A stretch of DNA of 64,000 nucleotides from Pseudoneurospora amorphoporcata (taxonomy: Eukaryota; Ascomycota; Sordariomycetes; Sordariales; Sordariaceae): assembly GCA_033297205.1 (NCBI GenBank), contig MU859093.1, forward strand, positions 62,001 to 126,000, written 5' to 3'. Below are positions 34,696-45,030 of the stretch, piece by piece; within the stretch, counting starts at the first letter, position 1, and each line of letters opens with the position of its first letter. The translations under genes and the position numbers were made by a program. Under the pieces are notes generated by a model. The model saw only the letters and a list, made by a program, of their open reading frames with translations. It was not told where the DNA came from and did no database searches.

Positions 34696-35867
34696 TCACT
34701 TCTTCTTCGGGTGCGTAAAAGGATGCCCCTTTTCCCTCGCCCACTTCACAACCGTCGAGTTCATGCCCCTCAAGACAAAGAAGTAAATGATGGGTATGAA
34801 CCATCCCATCACCGTATCCAACACCCAGTTATTCCTCGGCGATCCGCCCATGATTCCACACTGCATCAGCCTGCCCAAGAACGACACATCAACAAAGTAC
34901 TTGCCGGCCTCCAGCCCCGCAATGGCTCTCCTCGCGACCGTATCCGGGCTCTCAGCCGGCTCGTCCTTCTCCAGCTCCACCGTGATATCCGGCTTCGTCT
35001 GATTCTCCCTCTCATAGCCCGGCGATACAATCGTGCCGGGGTACACAATATGCACCTTGACCGGGTTATCCGGGTAGTAATTGACCTCCATGGCCAGGGT
35101 ATCCGCCAGTCCTCTCAACGCCCACTTGGTGGGTGTGTACGGGCCATACCCCAAAATCGCAAAAAGCGCCAACATCGAGGCCGTAAACACCAAGTGCTTC
35201 GGCTCCCCCTTGGGCCCCGTGCTGTTCTCGGGCGCCAGCCACTCCCGCAATATCGCCCGCGACATCTCGGCCGACCCAAAGTAGTTGACGTCCATGTTGC
35301 GGCGCGCGGCGACCATGCTGTCGTCGTCGGTCCACAAAAGGGGAGTCGACATGCCAGCTACGCACCAGACAATGTCCGGGGAGGAACCCCCGTTCCAGGC
35401 GATGGCTTCGGCGATCACCGCCGCCGCGTAGTCGTGCTCGGAAACGTCAGCGGAGATGTAGGTGAAGCGCTGCGTGGACGGGTTCTTGGCGGCGGCGCGG
35501 ACGTCGGCCAGGGCTTCCTCGAGGCGCCCGACGTTGCGCGAGACGAGGATCACGTTGGCGCCCTTTTGCGAGAGTTGGATGGCCGCTGAGCGGCCCATGC
35601 CTTCGGAGGCACCGGTTAGGAGGACGGTCTGGCGGAAGGGTGGGGGTTAGTGTTTGGGTTGAAGTCAGGGACCCAGGTCAGGTTAGGTTGGTTGGGCATC
35701 GGGGCGCATACCCGGCCCTCGACTGGCATGTGGTTTTTGGTGCTGAAGAGACCCATGGTTGCGAATATGCCGATGGCGGCGACGATGGCGGCGACCGGGA
35801 GAGACCAGGAGGTGCTGAGGGTTTGTAATTGTTCCATTAAGGGATCTGTGAGAAGAGAATGATTCAT
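34696..35867 (-). CDS. tsc10: 3-ketodihydrosphingosine reductase
   Basis: Reduces 3-ketosphinganine to sphinganine with NADPH, the second step of sphingolipid synthesis at the endoplasmic reticulum. CDS is complement(join(34696..35628,35712..35867)), 362 aa; the 83-nt intron joins MPVEGR to TVLLTGASEGMG. An N-terminal hydrophobic segment (about 20-42) may anchor the protein. Cofactor motif TGASEGMGR is near residue 55, the catalytic Ser lies in VFTASMLALF, and the Tyr/Lys pair in YTPTK, followed by WALRGLADTLAMEV as in KDSR/Tsc10. C-terminal hydrophobic stretches (about 325-345) match the family. Start at 35867 is the longest; an alternative ATG at 35837 gives 352 aa and keeps the membrane segment. 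It is divergent from the Sas10 gene. Confidence 0.88.
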
Positions 35868-36524
35868 CCGCGGATCGAAGAAGAAGTAAGATCGGACTCG
35901 AGGAAGTCGTCGACGCGGCGGGCACCTCTACGGCGTAAATATAGTGGATGCTGTCAGCGGTCGTGCAACCCGCACTGGAGCTTAGAATACACCCCTGTCT
36001 GTAAGTGACCTGGTGTCGAAAGATAATTCGATCGAACTTTTCACGCTCCGTTCCAGCAATAACAAAGTCTTTGATTTTTGGGGGCATTGGCTGAAGTCTG
36101 CTTTTCCTAGGTACTTAGTATCTCAGTTGTAAGGCGCATTTGTCTACATCCATACCCCATTGAGGTCATGCCAACGTAACTCTGGCAAGTCCATCTTGGA
36201 GCTTCCCGTCGACCCTGAGGAAGCTTGAACCATTCTCGGATGTAACTGTGGAGCTTCTCCAACTGTGGGGTCCGGCGCGCTGCATGGGAGTGGAGCTAGG
36301 CGGTCGAGGTTCCGCTGGGGATGGATCGCATATTGACAAAGGCAAAAAAATTCTGCCGCTTCAACATTTGTTGCCCGCCTAGCAAACGATGGAACCCACC
36401 ACAGCACATTGAACGAGCATCTCCAGGTGCCATTTCGGCAGCGCTTCCACCACGACGTATCTCACAATCGCGTGAGAACCCTTCCAATTCATCAGTACCA
36501 ATCAGCGCGACACATTTGCAAAAA
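35868..36524. promoter_or_regulatory. divergent promoter between tsc10-like and sas10-like genes
   Basis: 657 bp between two divergent starts. An in-frame ATG at 36321 could extend the Sas10 protein by 68 residues, but the family N-terminus begins at 36525, so this part is taken as leader. Confidence 0.5.
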
Positions 36525-38460
36525 ATGGCCAAAAAGAGAAAGGCCCCGAGACCGACCGGCCCCGCCGAGCCTCGCGAGGTTGACGCTAAGGACGCCCGTC
36601 TTACCGTCAAGACTTACAAAGATGTCGCCAACTCCGAAGACGAGTACTGGGAGGGCCAGGATCGCATAGACTTTGACGACAGCGACGATGGCAGGCAATC
36701 CAAGCGCCAGCGCAAGGACAAAGAGGAGGAGTTCCTAGAGGCTTCTGACGAGGAGGTTTTCGAAGAGGAGGAATCCGACGAGGAGAGCGACCACCAAGAT
36801 GCCGCGCCCGCGAAGGCCAAGAAGGTCAAGACAACAGTTCTTTCCGACGAAGAGATGGGCGGCGAGGAGGAGGAAGAAGGCGACGAAGGATGGTGGGGTT
36901 CCTCCAGGAAAGATTACTACAATGCCGACCAGATTGAGACCGAGGCCGATGCCTTGGAGGAAGAGGCTGAGGCAAAGAGGCTCCAGGCCAAGAAGCTGGC
37001 CAAGATGTCCGAGGCCGATTTCGCGTTCGACGAGAGCGAGTGGCTAGGCACCAAGGAGCAGGCCGAGGAAGAGGAGGACGTCATTACCGAAAAGCTCAAC
37101 GAGGTCGAAGTAACAGAGGACATGGGGCCGGAGGAGAGGTACAAGCTTCTACAAAGCCGATATCCCGAGTTCGACTACCTGGCGGAGGAGTTTAGGGAGC
37201 TACAGCCGATTCTCACAACTTTCCAGAAGGAGGCGGAGGGCAAGCCCGCCAAGTCTCTGGAGATGGTCAAGTTCTGGACTCTTGGGTGCTACGTCGCTTC
37301 GCTCGCCAGCTATTTTGCCATCCTCACTTCGCCAGCAAGAGACAGCCAAGGTGTCTCCAAGACGATCAGCCCTACGGAACTCAGAGACCACGAGGTTATG
37401 AGCACGTTGATGAGCTGTCGCGAGGCCTGGCTTAAGGTCAAGGAGCTCAAGCCGCTCAAGAGCGTCTCCTCTACCAGCGGCATGCTTTCGCCACCCGAAG
37501 ACGAGGGCGAGTTCGACGACTTGTCCGACGACGATATGGAGGACTTCAAGAAGCTGCTCAAGAAGAACAAACGCGAATCCAAGTCCGAGCTCAAGGCTAA
37601 GGCGAAGAAGGAGGCTGAGAAGGCTAAGAAGGCTAGAGCTGTCGAGCAGTCTCTTGCTGATCTTTCCAACCTGCTTGAGACCACCAAGACAGCGGCCAAG
37701 GCCAGCAAGAAGTCTGCCAAGGCCGACAAGCGTGATGATGATGAGCGCTCCGACTTTGGTGACGAGGAGATCCTTGAGGCTCACGTGGCCAAGGAGAAGG
37801 CTGCTCGCAAGAAGAGTCTCAAGTTCTACACCTCCCAGATTGTGTCCAAGTCCGCCAAGCGTGCGGATGCGGGTCGCAACGCCGGTGGTGACGACGATAT
37901 TCCTTACCGTGAGAGACTTGTAAGTTGCTAGTCCCCCAAACATTTCGCGTTGTCATGTACTAACTTTTTCGCAGAGAGACAGGCAAGCACGCCTCAACGC
38001 CGAGGCCGAGAAGCGCGGCAAGAAGGGCAGCACGCACGGCGCCGCGCTGGGCGAAGGCGACAGCGACGACGAAGACAGGCAGGTTGCCAAGCAGGTACGC
38101 GGCGAGGAGGACGAGTACTACGACATGGTGGCGCACAACGCGGCCAAGAAGAAGGAGGACAAAGCGGCCAAGTACGAGGCTCTGGCGGCGGCCAAGGGCG
38201 CGCGGGTCGTGGAGGAGACGACGGTCGGGGCCGACGGCAAGCGCCAAATCAACTACCAGATCCAGAAGAACAAGGGCCTCACGCCGCATCGTAAGAAGGA
38301 GAACCGCAACCCGCGTGTCAAGAAGAGGATGAAGTACGCGGAGAAGCAGAAGAAGCTCAAGAGCGTCAAGGCCGTGTACAAGGGCGGCGAGGGCAAGGGG
38401 GGATACCAGGGAGAACTGTCGGGTATCAAGAGCAACTTGGTCAAGAGTGTCAAGCTTTAG
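36525..38460 (+). CDS. utp3: Sas10/Utp3, small-subunit processome protein
   Basis: Nucleolar U3 snoRNP component needed for 18S rRNA maturation. CDS is join(36525..37919,37975..38460), 626 aa; the 55-nt intron (GTAAGT, GTACTAAC branch, GCAG) joins YRERL to RDRQARLNAE. Very acidic N-terminal part (about 30-190, with Glu/Asp runs). The Sas10/Utp3/C1D domain (about 200-310) includes YKLLQSRYPEFDYLAEEFRE and VKFWTLGCYVASLASYF. A basic Lys/Ala coiled-coil segment (about 355-415) follows. The C-terminal Sas10 domain (about 545-626) has INYQIQKNKGLTPHRKKENR and RVKKRMKYAEKQKK, diagnostic of the family. The start MAKKRK fits homologues. Confidence 0.93.
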
Positions 38461-39384
38461 TAGTCTTGATTGGGGTTTGGCTTTGGTCGTGGTGGTTGTT
38501 GGGGTGGTATGTAGTACTCTGGGTATCATATCATGCATGTATAGATTTTTGGGTTGTGTCGATAATCATGGCCTTCTACGGGATGCCGTTTCTTAAACAC
38601 ACTCTTGGTACCTCTATCGAAGCGACCTACGAAATCCGTGATATGTGTACTGGAGGTCGCCGGTCACCCCGTTGTTCTCATGCCGTTGTTGGATGTTCAG
38701 GTTGATACTCGAGTTTCATCCAACGGTTGACGTACCCCACAATCTCCACCGCCCGTGCGGGATGCTTGAGCCGCCTGAGACGTGCATCGCTCTAGGGCTC
38801 TTTTGCCGCCGCCGAGAGGATGCATTACAGGGGCACCTATCTTGCAGGCGGGTCAAACTCGTGGATTTGGGGGGGACCGGGTTCCTTGCGGATGAGGAGG
38901 CAAAAGAGTCATGCCACCCTTCAGACTTTTTTTCATCATGTCTGACTCCAATTGACTAGCAGTCAAACCAGATTGACTTTTCTTTTGTCCGGGCTAGTTT
39001 CGTTTATTTTCATTTTGCTTCATCATAATCTTGAGCTTCACGCTTCAGTTTGTTACTCTCTATCCCTTTGGACGACAGACAGCTCATGAATCCCCTCCGG
39101 GCTCTCAGTTTGAAGTGACGTACCTCCGTCACACACAAAACAGGGACACAACAAAGAGCGAGGTGAATTGGGCTTCCAAGCTCCAACGAATTCCAAGGAC
39201 AAGGACAAACAACACAATCAAAAAAGGCGGGAGAGCGAAGAGCGTCAAGAACTGTTTTAATCCCATCATCACATTTCCATCACGCCTGAACTCACAAGTA
39301 TCGCCACCATTTAAAGAGAAGGACGCACAAAAAGTGAGAGCAGCATTTACATACGGTCTCACGGACGGAACAGAAGTAGCCACC
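38461..39384. other. intergenic
   Basis: 3' region of sas10 and promoter/leader of the PQ-loop gene. No gene seen. Confidence 0.5.
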
Positions 39385-40914
39385 ATGGTGCCCCCGACCG
39401 AACTCCTCAACCTCGACGTCGAGGCTATATCGGGGATTCTTGGGTATGCCTCACTCTCCTTCATTTCCCTACCCTTCTCCTTCTCATGCTAATGTTTTTT
39501 CAACAGCTCCATATCAATAGCCTGCTGGGTGGTCGTCTTCTCCCCGCAAATCATTGAAAACTTCCGGCGCTCCTCCGCCGACGGGCTTTCCATCCAATTC
39601 ATCATCATCTGGCTAACCGGCGATGTATTCAACATCCTGGGCGCAGTCCTTCAGGGTGTTTTGCCGACCATGTTGATTCTGGCGATTTACTACACCATTG
39701 CCGACGTGGTGCTTTTGGCGCAATGTTTCTATTATCGGGGTTTTACTTGGCGGGATGATGTGGTTCCCGCTAACACCATTGATGATGATGATGAGGAGGA
39801 GGAGGAGGCGGTGGCAGTGGAAAGTGATGATGGTGATAGAAGGACTGATGGGAAGAATAAGGGGAGGAGAAGGGGTGATGGAAGTCGGGGGGTGTCAAGC
39901 GACGAAAGAGGGCCGGATGAACGCACTGCTTTGCTAGGTGGAGGAGTGACATCCTCTGCTGCCAGCGCTACCACCAGTGCCACACTTCACACTAGTCACG
40001 GTCACCACCTCGGAGTTGGCGGTGGTGATCTCGGCCCCTACGACGGCACCCGCGAACGTCGCGGCTCCAACTGGTCTCACCTCTCGCCCGTGGTTCCCCT
40101 CGTCGACCCCGCCGCCCTCGAAGCCGAAATCCTGCATCAGCCTCGCCGCAACGGCAACAACCGATCGCGGCCTGGCAATGCAAACGCCGGTCCCACGAAG
40201 CTGCAATCCTTTTTATTCAACCTCATCGCCATCCTAATGGTTTGTGCCGCCGGCGTGATAGGCTGGTTTTTGTCTAGGGAGTATTACCCACAGCAGCCTT
40301 CATCACCTGAACTTGCCTCTTCCGGTTCCGGTTCCCCACCCAAGGACGGCAACGGTGGCGGAGTCGAATTCTCCCTCTGGGGCCAAATCTACGGCTACCT
40401 CTCCGCCATTTTGTATCTTGGCTCCCGCTTGCCACAACTACTACTCAACTTCCGACGCAAGTCCACCGAGGGCGTATCCATGTTATTCTTCCTGTTCGCT
40501 TGCCTGGGTAACTTGACCTACGTGTTATCCATCCTGGCCTACGACGGCTCGTCGGAGTGCGCGGCTGGACCTGGCGATTGTGAGACGGGGGAGGAGGGCA
40601 AGATTTACTGGCGCTATGTGTTGGTGAATATGAGCTGGTTGGCGGGAAGCGCGGGGACGTTGTTGTTGGATGGGGCGATTTTTGTGCAATTCTTTCTGTA
40701 TAATAAGGACGAGTTTTATGGGGATGATGAATGGGATAGTGAGAGTGAGAGTGAGAGTGGGAGCGACGGGAGTGGAAGTGTGATTAGTGAGAGTAGCGGA
40801 AGGGTTAGTGATGAGGAGGAAGGGGGAATGGGGGGTGGTGCAGGGCAGGGCCAGGAAAGTGATGGGAGGGGGTGGGATAGTGATGATGAGAGGAGTAAGT
40901 TGATGCGAGAGTGA
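39385..40914 (+). CDS. PQ-loop vacuolar cationic amino acid transporter (Ypq/Rtc2 family)
   Basis: Seven-helix PQ-loop protein; yeast Ypq1-3 and mammalian PQLC2 move basic amino acids across the vacuole or lysosome membrane. CDS is join(39385..39443,39507..40914), 488 aa; a 63-nt intron (GTATGC to AACAG) lies in codon 20 and rejoins ISGILG to SISIACW. The start has a strong context (CCACCATGG). First PQ motif: FSPQIIENFRRSSADGLS (about 32-49). Second: SRLPQLLLNFRRKSTEGVS (about 330-350). Between them a long loop (about 110-255) is Asp/Glu-rich then Ser/Thr/Gly-rich, much longer than in yeast. The C-terminus is an acidic Ser/Asp/Glu repeat region (about 428-488) suited to phosphorylation. Confidence 0.9.
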
Positions 40915-41194
40915 GGGGAGGTGTGGCTGCTGGTGGAGGTGAGAGTGGGAGGATATGAAGTGATGGGATCTCTTTTGGATTTGGGTGGAAAAATGTTTGA
41001 CGGAAATGACGAAAAACGGGAAGGGAAAATGAGAGTGGGCATATAGGGGCGTTTTAGGATGACATTTTGACTTGTTCAACGTTGGATCTTTTCTTTGTTG
41101 CAAAACGATATTCGCAAACCACCCCTCTCCTCTCATTCCTCCCTCCCCATTCTTCACTTCACAATCCCGGACAAGTCCACAACCACGCTCTGGT
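40915..41194. other. convergent intergenic spacer
   Basis: 280 bp between the ends of two converging genes; purine-rich on the plus strand, continuing the bias of the PQ-loop gene end. Nothing else seen. Confidence 0.5.
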
Positions 41195-42145
41195 TTAAAG
41201 CTTATGCCTCTTCTTCCCGCTCGCAATCTTCTCAAACTCGCCCTGCGGCACTCCGCTAACAAACCGATCCAAGCCGGCCATCACCTCGGCCACATTCTGC
41301 GCATCATACACATCCCTCTCGGGCCTTCTGATCAGGCTCTTGATCCCCAACAAACTGTCGCCCACAAGATGGTCTCCCAAGCGTTCCTCAATCTCCTTCA
41401 ACACCAGCCCCTTGAACTTGTCCGTCTCCCCCTTGCCCACTTCCTCAAAGCACTTGGTCACAAACCCCGTCTGCACCAGCTCCTCCTTGGTAATCCTCTT
41501 GCTCATGATCAGTGCCTCGTTGGCCTTGGCAAAACCCAGTCTTTGGACAAGGCCGCGGGAGGCACCGCCTTCGGCTACTAGACCCAAGGAAGAGAAAGGG
41601 GTGAGAAGGAAGGCGGTGGGCACGCAGTAGATGAAGTCGGCAAAGGAGACGAGAGCGGCGGACAAGCCGATGACGGGCCCGTTGAGTCCGACGATCAGGA
41701 TCTTGGGGTGCGTGTAGAAGGCTTGGGTGATGTTGAGGTTGTTGGCGACAAAGTTGCGGAGCCAGTGGTTGTGGATGGCGTCTGGGGAGGAGAGGCCTTG
41801 GGGCTGGGGGATGCCGTCGTTGGATTTGGAGATTGAGACGTCGGCGCCGCTTTTGTTATGTTAGCATTGAAATACTAGAGATGTTCGATAGTACGACACA
41901 TGGCGGTCAGTGCGGCATGGCGCCTGTGGGTGTAGTAGATGTGACTTGACTTACGCAGAAAAGTAACGACCGGTGCCAATGATCAAGGTAATGTAAACCT
42001 CATCGTGGGTAGCGACCTCGCGGAGCCGTTGAGCCAGATGGTAATATTGCATCTGGCTGAGGGCGTTGAGTTTCTTTTCATTGTTGATGGTGATGATGGC
42101 CAGTCGGCCCTTGTACTCGACCTTGATGACTGATGGTTCCGCCAT
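41195..42145 (-). CDS. eci1: peroxisomal delta3-delta2-enoyl-CoA isomerase (ECI1-like)
   Basis: Crotonase-fold enzyme shifting cis/trans-3-enoyl-CoA to trans-2-enoyl-CoA during beta-oxidation of unsaturated fatty acids. CDS is complement(join(41195..41849,41955..42145)), 281 aa; the 105-nt intron (GTAAGT, TGCTAAC branch, AAAAG) joins RYFSA to GADVSIS. The oxyanion-hole region is FSAGADVS, with NGPVIGLSAALVSFADF as the second backbone-NH site. Catalytic Glu lies in SSLGLVAEGGASRG. The C-terminus is RHKL, a PTS1-type peroxisomal signal (the yeast enzyme has a similar one). The start has a good context (ACCATGG on the minus strand). Confidence 0.88.
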
Positions 42146-42386
42146 GGTGTCTGTCTGTCTGTACTGCGGTGAACTGAATCCCACAACTTTGACAGAAGAT
42201 ATGAAGAAGGGAATGAGCGATCTTGATATGTAAAATGGATTTCTCCTTCCCCGGACGTGAGAATGAGACGAACCCCTGCTTTGCGCGGGGCCGGCGGGCT
42301 TGGGACTGTCAAAGTACCGTAGAGGTATTCCCCACAATGCGGGGGTGGAGACGGTCATGCCTCGGCTCTCCACTGTTGCCCTATAA
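42146..42386. other. promoter of the isomerase gene
   Basis: Upstream sequence of the minus-strand eci1-like gene as far as the fold-back element. No other feature seen. Confidence 0.4.
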
Positions 42387-42722
42387 GGTTAGGGGAGTCG
42401 CTATCCAGGTCCCGAAAACTAACCCGTTTCGGAAGTTGCACAGACCTCTTTTCTTCTCAAGATACATTCCGCAAGCAAACGTTCTCTACAACCCAGAACA
42501 CAGCAATTCACCTAAAAAGCCCCCTTTTAAGCTAGCTAAATTGCAAAAAGGAGTTTTCCGGCAATTGTTGACCACTTGGTAAAAGTACTTCTACAAATTT
42601 CTTGGTGAAAGGCTCGGAAAGTTGGATGTGCTCTGTGTTGTGAGATGTACCGACTAAATGCTTAGGTTTCCGAAACGGGCTAGTTTTTGGGATCTGGATA
42701 GCGCTCCCCAGGTTAGCCCATG
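42387..42722. mobile_element. fold-back (MITE-like) element with long imperfect inverted repeats
   Basis: The left end GGTTAGGGGAGTCGCTATCC (42387 onward) corresponds to the reverse complement of 42722 downward (GGCTAACCTGGGGAGCGCTATCC...). Shared blocks include CGCTATCCAG, a CCC-AAAACTA segment, and CCCGTTTCGGAA. Similarity fades over roughly 150 nt per arm toward a short centre near 42540-42570. No transposase is encoded. Size and shape suggest a non-autonomous DNA element or an old tail-to-tail duplication; target-site duplications are not clear to me. Confidence 0.6.
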
Positions 42723-43422
42723 GTGGGATTGACATCTTTTTCCTCCTCTCTTCACCTTTTTTTCTCTTTGCGATTCTTCAGTTGGGTTTCAACTTTCGGG
42801 TTCCTCATCAGAAGCGGCTTCATGGCTTACGGGACGAGAAAACATATACATTGAAAAGCCCGACTTTCATATCTCGGTTTACACTCTTATACCCGACTGG
42901 GAGAAACTCCAACTGGATGCCACGGTACCTACTTACCAATCGCAACAATCAGGGTCCTGGGCGTGCTGGGCTCCGCGACAGAGACGTACGCCTGAACTTC
43001 CTCCTCCCTCTCTTCCTTCATCGATGCCCTATCCCGTGTCGGCAAAGGCACGCCAAAAGATGCTCGATTTCGGACTCTTGAGACAAACAAGCATGGCATC
43101 AGAAAACCGGGCCCAGTGGGCTGCGAATCCTTCCCCTCAAAGGGCTTGGCTGCCAAATTGACTGCATTGCAGAGTTGCGTTGAAAATTGTCAACGAAGGG
43201 CGCACGCTTGTCATTCGCTGTGGGGTACTCCATTTTGATGATCCAAAATCTTACTTTAGGATTTGATCCTCTATCTGACACAAAGATAAATGGTGGAAGT
43301 GTCCCTCGAGATGTTGCTATTGCCATTGACGCTCTTATTCCAGATTCAAGCTGGTCATCATCTACCTGCGAGACAACAAATTCCACCACAGCCCGGAGAG
43401 TAATAAAAAAAAACACGTCAAG
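42723..43422. other. intergenic; promoter of the MCT-type transporter
   Basis: No gene seen between the fold-back element and the transporter start. Confidence 0.45.
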
Positions 43423-45030
43423 ATGGCTGCCCAATCAACTTTCGACATACCACTGGACTCACTACCTCCATCCTACCAAACCACGAGAAGCAAGACGGAC
43501 CCGGACCCAATCCGTCGAGCCGAGACCGGCACTCCCGAGCCTCAAGATACCTCTATCCAAGAACCAAGGGGACATGAATTCTCCCAACTCCCACCAGTCG
43601 ACGGCGGCAAAGACGCCTGGCTCTTCTTAGCCGCATGTTTCGTTGTTGAAGGATTAGTATGGGGTACGTTTACCGTCACTCATCTAGGCCCATGATCCAG
43701 TTACTAACCACAACCCCATCTAGGCTTCCCCTACTCCTTTGGCGTCTTCCAAGATTACTACAGCACCCACCCGCCCTTCTCTTCCTCCTCAAACCTCGCC
43801 GTCATCGGCACCTGCTCCATGGGCATCATGTACCTGGACATCCCGCTAATCATGGCCTTCTTCCGGCGTTTTCCCCGCTTCGCACGATGGTCTCCCATTC
43901 TTGGGTTATTGGTCATGTGTTTCGCGCTCGCCATGTCCTCTTTTTCCAAAACCGTCACGCACCTGATAATCACCCAGGGTATCTTCTACGGCGTGGGCGG
44001 GTCGATCGCTTACTCCCCTTGTATTGTGTATCTGGATGAGTGGTTCGTTAAGAAAAAAGGGTTGGCTTACGGGATCATGTGGTCCGGTACTGGTCTGGCG
44101 GGCGTGGTGTTGCCGCCGTTGTTGCAACACTTTTTGTCCGAGTACGGGTATCAGACTACACTGAGGATCTGGGCGGTGGCGGTTTTCGTCTTGACGGCGC
44201 CGTTGGCGTGGTTCTTGAAGCCCAGAATTAGGGTTTCTGTTGGGAGGAGGGCTGCGGCTGCGGCTGCAAGTGGAAGGGAAGCAACTTCGAACTCTACTAC
44301 GTCTGGGACGACGACCCCAAACGCTACCAGCAACATAGACATTCATGCTGCACCACCAACGCCAACACCAACATCCTACACCCCCTCCCTCTCCTTCGTC
44401 CTCACCCGCCCCTTCCTTGTCTACCAACTCTTCAACATAATCGAAGCCCTCGGCTTCTTCCTGCCCGGTATCTACCTGCCCTCCTACGCGCGTTCCGTCC
44501 TGCAAGCACAAGGGTTCCTCACCTCTTTGACTTTGTTACTGCTCAACGTCGCCTCCGTCTTCGGCTGCGTAGCCATGGGCTGGTTCATCGACCGACTAGA
44601 CGTCACCACCTGCATCATGCTGTCGACAGCCGGCACCGTATTGGGGACTTTCTTCCTCTGGGGGTTCGGCACCAACTTGGCGGTTTTGTACGTGTTTTGT
44701 GTGGTGTATGGGTTCTTCGCGGGCAGCTTTACGAGTGCGTGGCCGGGGATTATGAGGGAGGTTGCAAAGTTGGGCGGGGGTGCTGACAGCAACGAACACG
44801 GGAGTAAGCCAGTTGATCCGACTATGGTGTTTGCGTTCCTGGCGCTGGGAAGGGGAGTGGGAAATGTGGTTAGTGGGCCGTTGTGTGAGGCGTTGATTAA
44901 GGGGCTACCGTGGCAGGGGAGGGCGTTGGCTGGGTATGGAAGCGGGTATGGAGGGTTGATTGCGTTTACTGGGGTGACGGCGTTGGTGGGTGGGGGGGGC
45001 TTTTTGTGGAAGAGGTTGGGCTGGTTGTGA
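43423..45030 (+). CDS. MFS monocarboxylate transporter-like protein
   Basis: 12-helix major facilitator of the fungal MCT-like group; actual substrates are mostly unknown. CDS is join(43423..43663,43724..45030), 515 aa; the 60-nt intron (GTACGT, TTACTAAC branch, CTAG) splits codon 81 and rejoins EGLVW to GFPYSFGVFQDYY. The start has A at -3 (AAGATGG). Residues 1-62 are cytosolic and Pro/Thr-rich; helix 1 begins at DGGKDAWLFLAACF, a family signature. Further support: GGSIAYSPCIVYLDEWFVKKKGLAYG around helices 4-5 and GIYLPSYARS in helix 7. A Ser/Thr/Ala-rich central loop covers about 270-320. FALGRGVGNVVSGP-like sequence (LALGRGVGNVVSGP) is near helix 11. Confidence 0.88.

Noticed and set aside
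36321..36524. 68-residue N-terminal extension of Sas10
   Set aside because: The family N-terminus MAKKRK begins at 36525; the upstream part has no Sas10-like features.
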